Assembly: GCA_013375455.1 (NCBI GenBank)
Contig: JABXJT010000046.1
Span: 1 to 39,415 of the forward strand
Direction: 5' to 3'
Source of the DNA: Candidatus Helarchaeota archaeon
GTDB lineage: Archaea; Asgardarchaeota; Lokiarchaeia; Helarchaeales; HEL-GB-A
DNA length: 39,415 bases
Below the pieces are notes generated by a model. The model made no database searches. It saw nothing but the letters and a program-made list of their open reading frames with translations, and was not told the DNA's origin. This document shows positions 32,596-39,415 of the stretch, in pieces. The translations under genes and the position numbers were made by a program. Within the stretch, counting starts at the first letter, position 1. The number at the start of each line of letters is the position of its first letter.

Positions 32596-33114
32596 ATGGC
32601 ACGCGAACGAAAATTTGTCTTCAAGATCGTGGTCATTGGCGATGGGGCTGTAGGAAAGACCTCATTAATCGCAAGATTCGCTGAAAAAACATTTCAAGCT
32701 GAATACAAACCTACACTTGGTACAAATATCGTCATCAAAGAACTCAAGCTGGATAATAATAACATCAAGCTGCTGCTCTGGGATATTGCGGGACAGGCAA
32801 AGTGGCGTGACGTGAGGCATCTCTACTATAAGGGCGCCCAGGGCTGTATCTTAGTGTTCGATGTAACCAGGCCAGGGACATTTGATTCAATACCCTCGTG
32901 GCAAAAAGATCTCGTAAAATTCAGTGGAGATATCCCCCGTATTCTGCTGGCAAATAAAGTTGACTTATCAGACATACGTAAGATTACCACTGAGCAGGCA
33001 CAGGTATCTGCGAAGGACCTAAATGCTGCCTACTTTGAGACCTCGGCTAAAGACGGGACGCAAGTAAATGACGCTTTCGCGAAAATTTCTAGTTTAATTT
33101 TGAACAAAGTGTAA
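32596..33114 (+). CDS. Ras/Rab-like small GTPase
   Basis: 172 residues, a bare GTPase domain. P-loop GDGAVGKT (15-22), switch I YKPTLGTN, WDIAGQ (62-67) with catalytic Gln, NKVD (120-123) and ETSAK (148-152) are all intact. The layout is nearest Rab/Ras, not Arf (no N-terminal amphipathic helix). There is no C-terminal Cys, so no prenyl anchor. One base separates it from the V4R gene, so translation is coupled. It resembles the GTPase half of the roadblock fusion at 3503 (shared FKIVVIGDAxVGKT and WDIAGQ contexts), which suggests that both belong to one expanded family. Confidence 0.94.
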   Translation: MARERKFVFKIVVIGDGAVGKTSLIARFAEKTFQAEYKPTLGTNIVIKELKLDNNNIKLLLWDIAGQAKWRDVRHLYYKGAQGCILVFDVTRPGTFDSIPSWQKDLVKFSGDIPRILLANKVDLSDIRKITTEQAQVSAKDLNAAYFETSAKDGTQVNDAFAKISSLILNKV

Positions 33115-33257
33115 TCCACATTCCACGAATTCGCAAATCAATAAATTTTTATAAAATCCTGACCTGTGAAAGAATACAAAATCTTTATTAAATTAAATAA
33201 CTTTGAAATACCGAAACCGAAAGTTAGAATTTCATTGAAAACTTTCAAAGTTAAAGC

Positions 33258-33298
33258 GGATCCCGGCGGGATCCCTATATCTGCTCGAGAAATGAGCA
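33258..33298 (+). terminator. Paired hairpins between GTPase gene and ribosomal operon
   Basis: GGATCCC (33258-33264) pairs with GGGATCC (33268-33274) around GGC, and TGCTC (33282-33286) with GAGCA (33294-33298). They stand in the 282-base AT-rich gap before the S13 gene. They may end the V4R-GTPase transcript or sit in the ribosomal operon leader. No T-run follows, so the terminator reading is weak. I see no gene in the rest of the gap. Confidence 0.3.
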
Positions 33299-33396
33299 AT
33301 TTATGAATTAAATGAAAATATATGAACTCTAAGCCAAATGCCATAAAATTTACTGAATGAATATGGTTTGAAACACGAGATTATGGTTGATTAATA

Positions 33397-33867
33397 ATGA
33401 GTTTCCGACATATAATAAGAGTAGCTGGCACTGACCTTGATGGGAACTTAGTTACGCCGCTCGCCTTGACTAAAATCAAGGGAATTTCGATTAGATACGC
33501 TGAGATTCTCACAAAACTTGCCAATCTCGACCTTACGCAACGGTTAGGCTTCTTACCAGATAGAGAAATTAAAAAGATAGAGGAGTTGTTAAAGATTCCA
33601 GCAGCAGAAGCTCAAATTCCGTCATTTCTGACGAATAGGCGTAAGGACTACAAGTCAGGTGAAGATATTCATATGATGGGATCTACTTTGATGTTGGTTC
33701 ACAAGAGCGATATTGACCGAATGAAACGCACGAAGAGTCGGAAAGGAATGAGGCATCAATTAGGTTTGAAAGTTCGAGGCCAACGGACAAAATCGACAGG
33801 TCGAAGAGGGCAAATTGTTGGAGTCCATCGCCGAAAACTTAAACAGCAGATGAAAAAGAAAAAGTAA
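33397..33867 (+). CDS. rps13: Ribosomal protein S13 (uS13)
   Basis: 156 residues, archaeal length. It binds the head of the 30S subunit and contacts the P-site region. Marks are FRHIIRVAGTDLDGN, the helix-two-turn-helix KGISIRYAEIL, and the basic tail with GMRHQLGLKVRGQRTKSTGR. It opens the S13-S4-S11-Rpo3-L18e-L13-S9-Rpo10 operon in the usual archaeal order; the promoter must lie in the AT-rich stretch upstream. Confidence 0.97.
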   Translation: MSFRHIIRVAGTDLDGNLVTPLALTKIKGISIRYAEILTKLANLDLTQRLGFLPDREIKKIEELLKIPAAEAQIPSFLTNRRKDYKSGEDIHMMGSTLMLVHKSDIDRMKRTKSRKGMRHQLGLKVRGQRTKSTGRRGQIVGVHRRKLKQQMKKKK

Positions 33868-33884
33868 AAAAGTTGGATGAGTAA

Positions 33885-34409
33885 ATGGGTGACCCTAGAA
33901 AACAGAAGAAGAAATACAGAACACCAAGACATCCGTGGCAGAAAGAACGGTTAGAAGATGAACTAAAAATTCTTGGGCGATATGGACTGCGGAATAAAAG
34001 AGAAATTTGGAAATTTAAAACAAAAGTTGACGATTTTCGAAGCATCGCTAAGAGTTTACTCGCACTTTCCGCTGAAGAAGCTGCACTGAGACAACGTGAA
34101 CTGATGACCAAATTGGATCGCATTGGTTTACTCCCATCAAATGCTTCTCTCGATGATGTCTTGAGTCTTACAATTGACGATTTGCTGGAGCGCCGTCTCC
34201 AGACAATGGTCATTGAAAAAGGTCTTGCAACGTCATTAGATCAAGCTCGCCAATTTATCGCGCATGGGCACATTGCGATTGCAAACAATAAAATAACTTC
34301 CCCAAGTCATGTTGTCTTAAGAAAAGAGGAGGATTTAATTCATTATGCTCCTAGCTCCCCATTAAATAATCCCGATCATCCAATGCACCAACAACAACCA
34401 CAAGAATAG
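33885..34409 (+). CDS. rps4: Ribosomal protein S4 (uS4)
   Basis: 174 residues. GDPRKQKKKYRTPRHPW at the N-terminus is the archaeal/eukaryotic form. The S4 RNA-binding domain (ERRLQTMVIEKGLATSLDQA, FIAHGHIAIANNKI) covers about 103-150. The protein initiates 30S assembly at the 5' domain of 16S rRNA. It starts 17 bases after S13. The tail is Pro/Gln-rich and short. Confidence 0.97.
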   Translation: MGDPRKQKKKYRTPRHPWQKERLEDELKILGRYGLRNKREIWKFKTKVDDFRSIAKSLLALSAEEAALRQRELMTKLDRIGLLPSNASLDDVLSLTIDDLLERRLQTMVIEKGLATSLDQARQFIAHGHIAIANNKITSPSHVVLRKEEDLIHYAPSSPLNNPDHPMHQQQPQE

Positions 34410-34423
34410 AGAAGATGGATTAA

Positions 34424-34834
34424 ATGGCTGAAACGAAAGAGAAAGAAGAAAAGAAGCGATGGGGAATTGCCCACATTTTTTCCTCTTACAACGATACTAT
34501 CGTCCATATCACAGACGTTTCTGGCGCAGAAACGATTGCCAGGTATTCAGGGGGTATGATAGTTAGAGCTGACCGAGATGAAGCAACTCCTTACGCGGCG
34601 ATGCAAGCTGCCTTCCGAGCGGCAAATGAAGCGCGCGAAAAAGGTATAACTTCCCTCCATATTAAAGTTCGCGCACCCGGTGGTCATGGTCCAAAAACTC
34701 CAGGTCCAGGTGCCCAAGCAGCAATTCGCGCATTAGCACGGGCTGGATTACAGATAGGCCGCATTGAAGAAGTGACCCCCGTGCCACATGACGGCACCCG
34801 AAGACCAGGCGGACGTAGGGGTCGCCGTGTGTAA
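34424..34834 (+). CDS. rps11: Ribosomal protein S11 (uS11)
   Basis: 136 residues. The core has [35 protein letters not shown] and [23 protein letters not shown], and the end [18 protein letters not shown] is diagnostic. It lies on the 30S platform near the mRNA exit. A Lys/Glu-rich N-terminal extension of about 12 residues is typical of archaea. Normally Rpo3 follows within a few bases; here a 56-base AT-rich gap and an extra domain intervene. Confidence 0.97.
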   Translation: MAETKEKEEKKRWGIAHIFSSYNDTIVHITDVSGAETIARYSGGMIVRADRDEATPYAAMQAAFRAANEAREKGITSLHIKVRAPGGHGPKTPGPGAQAAIRALARAGLQIGRIEEVTPVPHDGTRRPGGRRGRRV

Positions 34835-34890
34835 CTGCATTATAATTCATAATAAAGATTGGTTATAATAATAAATCAGATGAAATAAAA

Positions 34891-36669
34891 ATGGTTAAGT
34901 TTGGAGTTACTACCCTACCATGGGACTTTTCAACTAGAGTAGAAAAGCGTGTGGAATGGTTTAATAAATTATCCGGAATTTCGGTGAAAAAAGAATGGAT
35001 TATTGAATTAGAACATATTCATAATTCATTCTTTTTGGATAATTATGATAAAATTAAGTTAAAACCATACACGATTCACATTTCTCCTTCTAAAAATCTT
35101 TTTACTAATGAAATAGCGGAAACTAGGAAAAGACATGTTAATAAGACGTGTGAAATGATTCAAAATTTTTATATGAAAAGTGGAGGTAAAATAAATCGAT
35201 TTATAATTCATGCTGAAACAATTTCAAGCACAATTCCCTACATGGCTCCCGACAAGAAAAGGATCAACTTTCTCGAAGAATCACTAGAATCTCTCTTAAA
35301 AAAGCTAAATAATAAAGATATTACATTGTATATAGAAAATGTTCCAAAATATAATAAAGAAGGCGGTCGGTCGAGCAATTACTTTTATCGAGTATCCAAG
35401 ATAATTGATGTGATTAAGAGGTTACATGGAAAGGGATATTCAAATGTTTATGTATGCCTGGATGTAGGACATTTACCAAGCCACAAGGCTATTATGAATT
35501 TAAAAAATCCAGAATTTATAAAGCATTTACATGTCCATAGTCCTAAAAAGAAACTTAGGCATTACTGTGATAATCATGGATTGGATATGAATATTTTCCC
35601 AAGTGATTTTTTTCAAAGATTATTCCAAAAATTAACTAATATCGAATCAGTTATTTTAGAACCAAATTTCAGAATTCCTGAACTTAAAGATTATAAAACA
35701 AGTAATGATAGAATCAAGATAATTGAAAAAACCATTAATTATTTAAAATCTCAAATAAAATCAAGAGAAAAACCGGAGAAGAAATTAAAAGAAAAACCAG
35801 AGAAGAAACTAAAAGAAAAACCAGAGAAGAAACTAAGAGAAATAATAATACCACCTGTAATTAGAATTTCTATCCTTGAACAAGAAGGAAATCACCTAAA
35901 AATAATCGTGGAAGGGATTAATCCCTCTCTTGCCAATTCATTGCGGAGAGTGATGATTGCTGAAGTCCCCTGCCTCGCAATTGAGGATGTGTGGATTGTA
36001 GAAAATAATAGTCCACTTTATGATGAGATAATATCACATCGCCTTGGGTTAATTCCATTAAAAACCGATTTAGAAAGTTATGTTCTGCCTGGTGTATGTG
36101 GGTGTGAAGGCGAAGGATGCCCGCAATGCCAGGTTGCATTTACTCTCAAGAAAGAAGCTATTGAAGAACCGATGATCGTATACGCAGAAGACCTAGAACC
36201 TGAAGATCCCGTTATCATTCCTGTCAACCCAAAAACACCGGTAGTGGAATTGGCTAAGGGACAACGAATAGTTCTAGAAGCGTATGCAAAACTTGGGATA
36301 GGAGAAATTCATGCGAAATGGCAACCGGTTGCCACTGTTGCCTATAAATTTTTACCAGAAATTAGAATTAATTATGAAATATGTGAAAAATGCGAAAAAT
36401 GTGTAGATGCTTGCCCCCGACAGATCTTATCCTTTAAGAATGACCGAATTCAAATCTCCAATGCGATGAGTTGCAACCTTTGCAAGGCTTGCGAAGAAGC
36501 CTGTGTAACTGAACCGGACAAGGCAATAAAAGTTGCTTGGGACTCAACTAAATTTATTTTTGCTATTGAATCCAGTGGTGCACTGCCCACAGAAAAAATC
36601 ATTAACATGGCTTGTCAGATCCTAAAAGGTAAAATTAATAACTTTTTAGAGCAATTAGAAACTCTATAG
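34891..36669 (+). CDS. rpo3: Xylose-isomerase-like TIM barrel fused to RNA polymerase subunit Rpo3 (D)
   Basis: 592 residues, more than twice the usual Rpo3 length. About 1-290 form a sugar-isomerase/AP-endonuclease-2-like TIM barrel with its metal-site pattern: HAET, LYIENVP, VCLDVGH, KHLHVHSP, DNHGLDMN, VILEPNF. Residues 293-316 are three copies of EKPEKKLK (last copy ends LR), encoded by a 24-base repeat. From about 318 comes a complete Rpo3: INPSLANSLRRVMIAEVPCLAIE for dimerisation with Rpo11, ISHRLGLIPL, and a ferredoxin-like insert with two full 4Fe-4S Cys sets (C498, C501, C504, C508 and C528, C531, C534, C538). No stop separates the parts, and no ATG, GTG or TTG stands at the normal Rpo3 start (first Met inside RRVMIAEVP), so Rpo3 seems made only as a fusion or its parts are cut afterwards. 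The barrel DNA is more AT-rich than its neighbours. Confidence 0.93.
   Translation: MVKFGVTTLPWDFSTRVEKRVEWFNKLSGISVKKEWIIELEHIHNSFFLDNYDKIKLKPYTIHISPSKNLFTNEIAETRKRHVNKTCEMIQNFYMKSGGKINRFIIHAETISSTIPYMAPDKKRINFLEESLESLLKKLNNKDITLYIENVPKYNKEGGRSSNYFYRVSKIIDVIKRLHGKGYSNVYVCLDVGHLPSHKAIMNLKNPEFIKHLHVHSPKKKLRHYCDNHGLDMNIFPSDFFQRLFQKLTNIESVILEPNFRIPELKDYKTSNDRIKIIEKTINYLKSQIKSREKPEKKLKEKPEKKLKEKPEKKLREIIIPPVIRISILEQEGNHLKIIVEGINPSLANSLRRVMIAEVPCLAIEDVWIVENNSPLYDEIISHRLGLIPLKTDLESYVLPGVCGCEGEGCPQCQVAFTLKKEAIEEPMIVYAEDLEPEDPVIIPVNPKTPVVELAKGQRIVLEAYAKLGIGEIHAKWQPVATVAYKFLPEIRINYEICEKCEKCVDACPRQILSFKNDRIQISNAMSCNLCKACEEACVTEPDKAIKVAWDSTKFIFAIESSGALPTEKIINMACQILKGKINNFLEQLETL
35767..35838 (+). repeat. 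Three tandem 24-base units encoding the EKPEKKLK linker
   Basis: Three nearly identical in-frame 24-base units (35767-35790, 35791-35814, 35815-35838), differing at a few third or single bases, join the TIM barrel and the Rpo3 domain. The unit is charged and Pro-containing, so it gives an extended, mobile linker. Slippage can change its copy number without frame loss. Confidence 0.9.
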
Positions 36670-36677
36670 GTGAAAAC

Positions 36678-37031
36678 ATGGCCAACACAGTCAAAACAAC
36701 AGATCCCCGCAGAAGAAGATTGATTCGCGCATTGCATAAAACAAAAAGAAGAATCTGGAAAACGGTCAGTGAATTCCTCAATAAATCCCGAAGCAATCGT
36801 ATCGTTGTCAATATCGGGAAAATAGATGTCTTCTCTGAAAATAATGATATTGTTCTCATCCCTGGTAAAGTGTTGTCTTCAGGAGAATTATCCAGATCGG
36901 TAACTATTGCTGCATTTTCTTGCTCGAAGAAGGCCAGGAAAAAAATCTTGAAAGCTGGAGGCGAATTTCTAAGAATTGAAGAACTTTTAGTACGAAATCC
37001 AGCAGGATCCAAAGTTAAGTTACTCACGTAG
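36678..37031 (+). CDS. rpl18e: Ribosomal protein L18e (eL18)
   Basis: 117 residues, archaeal/eukaryotic large-subunit protein. RLIRALHKTKRRIWKTVSEFL near the N-terminus, then VVNIGKIDVFS, IVLIPGKVLSSGEL and the GGEFLRIEELLVRNPAGS end all fit the family. It follows Rpo3 by 8 bases, as in other archaea. Confidence 0.96.
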   Translation: MANTVKTTDPRRRRLIRALHKTKRRIWKTVSEFLNKSRSNRIVVNIGKIDVFSENNDIVLIPGKVLSSGELSRSVTIAAFSCSKKARKKILKAGGEFLRIEELLVRNPAGSKVKLLT

Positions 37032-37043
37032 GAAGTGCTGATC

Positions 37044-37484
37044 ATGAAACCTAGAATAATTAACGCTGACGGATTAATATTGGGGCGCCTTGCCTCCAGT
37101 GTTGCAAAAATGTTACTGCTTGGCGAACGGGTTATTATTGTAAATGCTGAGAAGAGTGTCATTTCAGGGAAAAGAAGGACAACGCTAAATCATTATAAGG
37201 AACGGCAAAATATTCGCACTCATACAAATCCAACGAAAGGACCATTTTGGTTCAAAACTCCTAATCAATTGGTTCGTAGGACAATTCGGGGCATGCTACC
37301 TTGGAAAAAAGATCGTGGTAGACGTGCATATAGAAATCTTAAAGTATATATAGGAATACCAGAAGAACTCAATATAAATACAGCCGATATAGAAACCTTC
37401 TCTGATCATTCGATCGATCAATTGAAAGGCTCATTTATTCAAGTGAAAGAATTGGCTAAAGAAATTGGTTTTAAACACGAATAA
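37044..37484 (+). CDS. rpl13: Ribosomal protein L13 (uL13)
   Basis: 146 residues from ATG 37044. An upstream GTG at 37035 is possible, but AGGAAGTG ahead of the ATG makes a good ribosome site. INADGLILGRLASSVAKMLL, VNAEKSVISGKR and TIRGMLPWKKDRGRRAYRNLKVYIGIP are family hallmarks. An early assembly protein of the 50S subunit. Confidence 0.96.
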   Translation: MKPRIINADGLILGRLASSVAKMLLLGERVIIVNAEKSVISGKRRTTLNHYKERQNIRTHTNPTKGPFWFKTPNQLVRRTIRGMLPWKKDRGRRAYRNLKVYIGIPEELNINTADIETFSDHSIDQLKGSFIQVKELAKEIGFKHE

Positions 37485-37496
37485 TAAGGTTATATT

Positions 37497-37901
37497 ATGG
37501 TGAAATTGATTTTAACTTCAGGCAAAAGAAAAACAGCCATAGCTCGCGCTGTAATAACAGAAGGCAAAGGAAAGGTTCGAATAAATGGGATTCCCCTCGA
37601 GTTGTGGCAACCCGAACTGGCCCGATTAACGATAATGGAACCTATAATAATCGCAGGAGATAAATTCAGAAATAAAGTAGATATTAAGGTCAATGTAAAA
37701 TCCGGCGGGTTTATGGGACAAGCTATGGCTGTCAGAATAGCAGTTACTCGCGCAATAGACAAATTTTTTCAAAATCCTGAACTAAGAAGCAAGTTCATTG
37801 CATATGACCGTACCATGTTGGTGGGGGACTCCAGAAGATCCGAACCCAAAAAGTTTGGAGGGCCCTCGGCTCGTGCCCGGAAACAGAAGAGTTATAGATA
37901 A
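37497..37901 (+). CDS. rps9: Ribosomal protein S9 (uS9)
   Basis: 134 residues. [24 protein letters not shown] at the start, the [18 protein letters not shown] core helix and the long basic tail ending in ARKQKSYR, whose last residues reach the P-site tRNA, are all standard. Twelve bases after L13. Confidence 0.97.
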   Translation: MVKLILTSGKRKTAIARAVITEGKGKVRINGIPLELWQPELARLTIMEPIIIAGDKFRNKVDIKVNVKSGGFMGQAMAVRIAVTRAIDKFFQNPELRSKFIAYDRTMLVGDSRRSEPKKFGGPSARARKQKSYR

Positions 37902-37928
37902 TTTTTTGAATTGAGGTGTTTTTAAGAC

Positions 37929-38129
37929 ATGATAATTCCAATCCGCTGCTTTACTTGCGGTAAGGTCGTCGCAGATAAATGGGAACCCTTTAATAAACGA
38001 ATTAGGGAAGGGGAAGATCCTAAAGCCGTGTTAGATGATTTAGGACTTAACCGCTATTGTTGTCGGCGGATGATACTCACCTACATTAACTTATTAGATG
38101 ACATTAGCAAATTTAGAAATCTAGGATAG
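37929..38129 (+). CDS. rpo10: RNA polymerase subunit Rpo10 (N)
   Basis: 66 residues, matching the Rpb10 family. Zinc ligands are CFTCGK (Cys7, Cys10) and the adjacent pair in RYCCRRM. The protein sits beside Rpo3 in the assembly platform of the polymerase. The stop TAG overlaps the presumed N-terminal codons of the next gene. Confidence 0.97.
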   Translation: MIIPIRCFTCGKVVADKWEPFNKRIREGEDPKAVLDDLGLNRYCCRRMILTYINLLDDISKFRNLG

Positions 38130-38137
38130 TATCAACT

Positions 38138-39127
38138 ATTTTTCAAGAAAGTCTTGCATCAGCACCTGGTAAATGTATCTTGACAGGTGAACATGCTGTT
38201 GTCTACGACGCCGCAGCAATTGTCGTGGCCATTGATCTCCACGCTCATACAAAAATTGGGCTTCGCTCGGACAAAAAATTCTCTATCAATTTGAAAGACC
38301 TTAATCTCCAAGAATCTATCTCAATTTCAAATCGCGTTCTAACTGAAATTCGCCCAAAAAATGACCAACTCTTACCCATCTGGCAAATTCTATCAACAAT
38401 ATATAAAACTCACGAATTAACGAATGGGCTTAATATTGAGGTGTGGTCTGATATTCCAGTTGGAGTTGGTCTGGGATCTTCCGCAGCCATTGCAGTGGCT
38501 ACAGCTGCTGCGCTTGATAGCTTATTTGAACTTCATCTAGGACTTGATTCAATATCTCAACTTGCGTATGAAGGTGAAAAAGTCACCCACGGGACACCAT
38601 CCGGAATTGACAACGCGATCTCAACACATGGTGGTGCAATTTTATTTAAAAAGCGGAAAATAAACCGAATAGAAATTCCATTTGAAATTCCCCTCCTTAT
38701 TATTAATAGTGGAATCTCACGCACGACAAAAACTCAAGTGAGTCACGTGAAGCATCAATTTCAACTTCATCCAATAATTTTTAAACACGTCTTTAACGCT
38801 ATTGATGCAATCTCTTTAAAAGTCGATCACGTGCTCCGCACACAAAAAATAGATGTATTGGGTGAATTAATGGATTATAACCAACATCTCTTACAAACCC
38901 TCGGAGTTTCCACGAAAGAACTAAATTCATTAATTGATCTCGCTAAATCTAATGGGGCATTGGGGGCAAAATTGACAGGGGCAGGTGGGGGCGGTTGCAT
39001 CATCGCCTTATTTGATGCAGAATCTACCAAAAAACAATGCATTAACCAACTTCAGCTAAGAAATATAGAATTTTTTGATACAAAAATTAGCCAATTCGGT
39101 GTCCAAATCCATCATACTCTAAAATAG
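38138..39127 (+). CDS. Mevalonate kinase
   Basis: A GHMP kinase that phosphorylates mevalonate in the isoprenoid pathway feeding archaeal ether lipids. Motifs are SAPGKCILTGEHAVVY at the N-terminus, the ATP loop PVGVGLGSSAAIAVATAAAL, GTPSGIDNAISTHGG with the catalytic Asp, and KLTGAGGGGCIIAL near the end. The conserved SAPGK is in frame but lies upstream of the first usual start codon (TTG 38180), which would remove it. In the open stretch after the stop at 38116-38118 there is no ATG, GTG or TTG; only ATA (38126) or ATT (38138) could start the full protein. I placed the start at ATT as a working choice. A frameshift relative to Rpo10 or a sequence error is an alternative. Co-transcribed with the ribosomal operon. 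Confidence 0.9.
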   Translation: MFQESLASAPGKCILTGEHAVVYDAAAIVVAIDLHAHTKIGLRSDKKFSINLKDLNLQESISISNRVLTEIRPKNDQLLPIWQILSTIYKTHELTNGLNIEVWSDIPVGVGLGSSAAIAVATAAALDSLFELHLGLDSISQLAYEGEKVTHGTPSGIDNAISTHGGAILFKKRKINRIEIPFEIPLLIINSGISRTTKTQVSHVKHQFQLHPIIFKHVFNAIDAISLKVDHVLRTQKIDVLGELMDYNQHLLQTLGVSTKELNSLIDLAKSNGALGAKLTGAGGGGCIIALFDAESTKKQCINQLQLRNIEFFDTKISQFGVQIHHTLK

Positions 39128-39415
39128 GCCTCAGACCTAAATTCTCAGCAGACTTCCTTAAAATTCCAAATCCTAAACTTATAATTTTATGCTCAAAAGA
39201 GTAAAAAATTTTCGTAATAAAATCCAATTTTATTTTTTTTATGTAAAAATAGTTGGATATACCCGTAAATTATAAACTTTTTATAAAATCATTTTCAGTT
39301 TATAATTAGAAGAATATAATTACGGTATGTTTTCAAGGGGATGAAATTTCTTAGTCAAATAATTCATCAGAAAATTAATTTAAAAATTCATAAATAAGAG
39401 GTTTTTTTACGATAA
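39128..39415. other. AT-rich region at the window end, no gene seen
   Basis: About 290 bases with long A and T runs and no convincing frame, tRNA or repeat. T-rich runs near 39229-39240 may end the operon transcript. The last bases could be the leader of a gene beyond the window. Confidence 0.4.

Noticed and set aside
33138..33344. Minus-strand 68-residue frame in the gap before S13
   Set aside because: It has no ribosome site or recognisable domain, overlaps the GC hairpins and would converge with the GTPase gene. More likely leader or terminator DNA.
35767..35838. Linker repeat read as a CRISPR or regulatory repeat
   Set aside because: The 24-base units are contiguous without spacers, in frame and differ mainly at silent positions, so they are a coding linker.

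Overview
The window is archaeal and most likely from an Asgard archaeon. The S13-S4-S11-Rpo3-L18e-L13-S9-Rpo10 ribosomal/RNA polymerase operon has the archaeal order and archaeal protein types. An intron-bearing tRNA-Ser without encoded CCA, archease, mevalonate kinase and many TTG/GTG starts agree with this. Eukaryote-like pieces point to the Asgard group: two Ras/Rab-like GTPases (one fused to a roadblock domain, one directly behind a V4R/TRAPP-like gene) and a tandem array of membrane-anchored RING-like proteins. The DNA is AT-rich throughout.

Layout. 1-6.8 kb: MFS transporter, an unrecognised 484-residue protein, archease, tRNA-Ser(TGA) with two introns, a MntA-HepT toxin-antitoxin pair running into a roadblock-GTPase gene, a TPR protein and a MenB/BadI-like crotonase. 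6.9-9.6 kb: four tandem RING-like membrane proteins, then IS605-type right ends and a tnpB tail. 9.6-13.2 kb: a membrane protein and a large secreted clostripain-like peptidase. 13.4-29.3 kb: five paralogous B12-binding radical SAM enzymes, four tiny single-span membrane proteins next to them, two GH3-family acyl-adenylating enzymes, a four-gene GH3/acyl-CoA dehydrogenase/3-hydroxyacyl-CoA dehydrogenase/enoyl-CoA hydratase operon, and debris (broken flavodoxin, hydrolase stub, truncated second acyl-CoA dehydrogenase). 29.4-31.5 kb: FRG-domain protein and GT4 glycosyltransferase. 32-33.1 kb: V4R protein plus Rab-like GTPase. 33.4-39.1 kb: ribosomal/RNA polymerase operon ending in mevalonate kinase.

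Most notable. (1) The Rpo3 (RNA polymerase subunit D) gene is fused in frame to an N-terminal xylose-isomerase/AP-endonuclease-2-like TIM barrel through a three-unit EKPEKKLK linker. (2) The 13-29 kb island reads as an undescribed membrane-associated acyl or lipid modification system: radical SAM enzymes, small membrane partners, acid activation and beta-oxidation-type genes. (3) The V4R-GTPase pair resembles a minimal TRAPP/Rab arrangement. (4) The tRNA-Ser has a canonical bulge-helix-bulge intron in its T-loop as well as one in the anticodon loop. (5) The four-copy RING-like array suggests ubiquitin-type or other zinc-domain signalling at the membrane. Functions of systems 2, 3 and 5 are inferred from families and gene order only.
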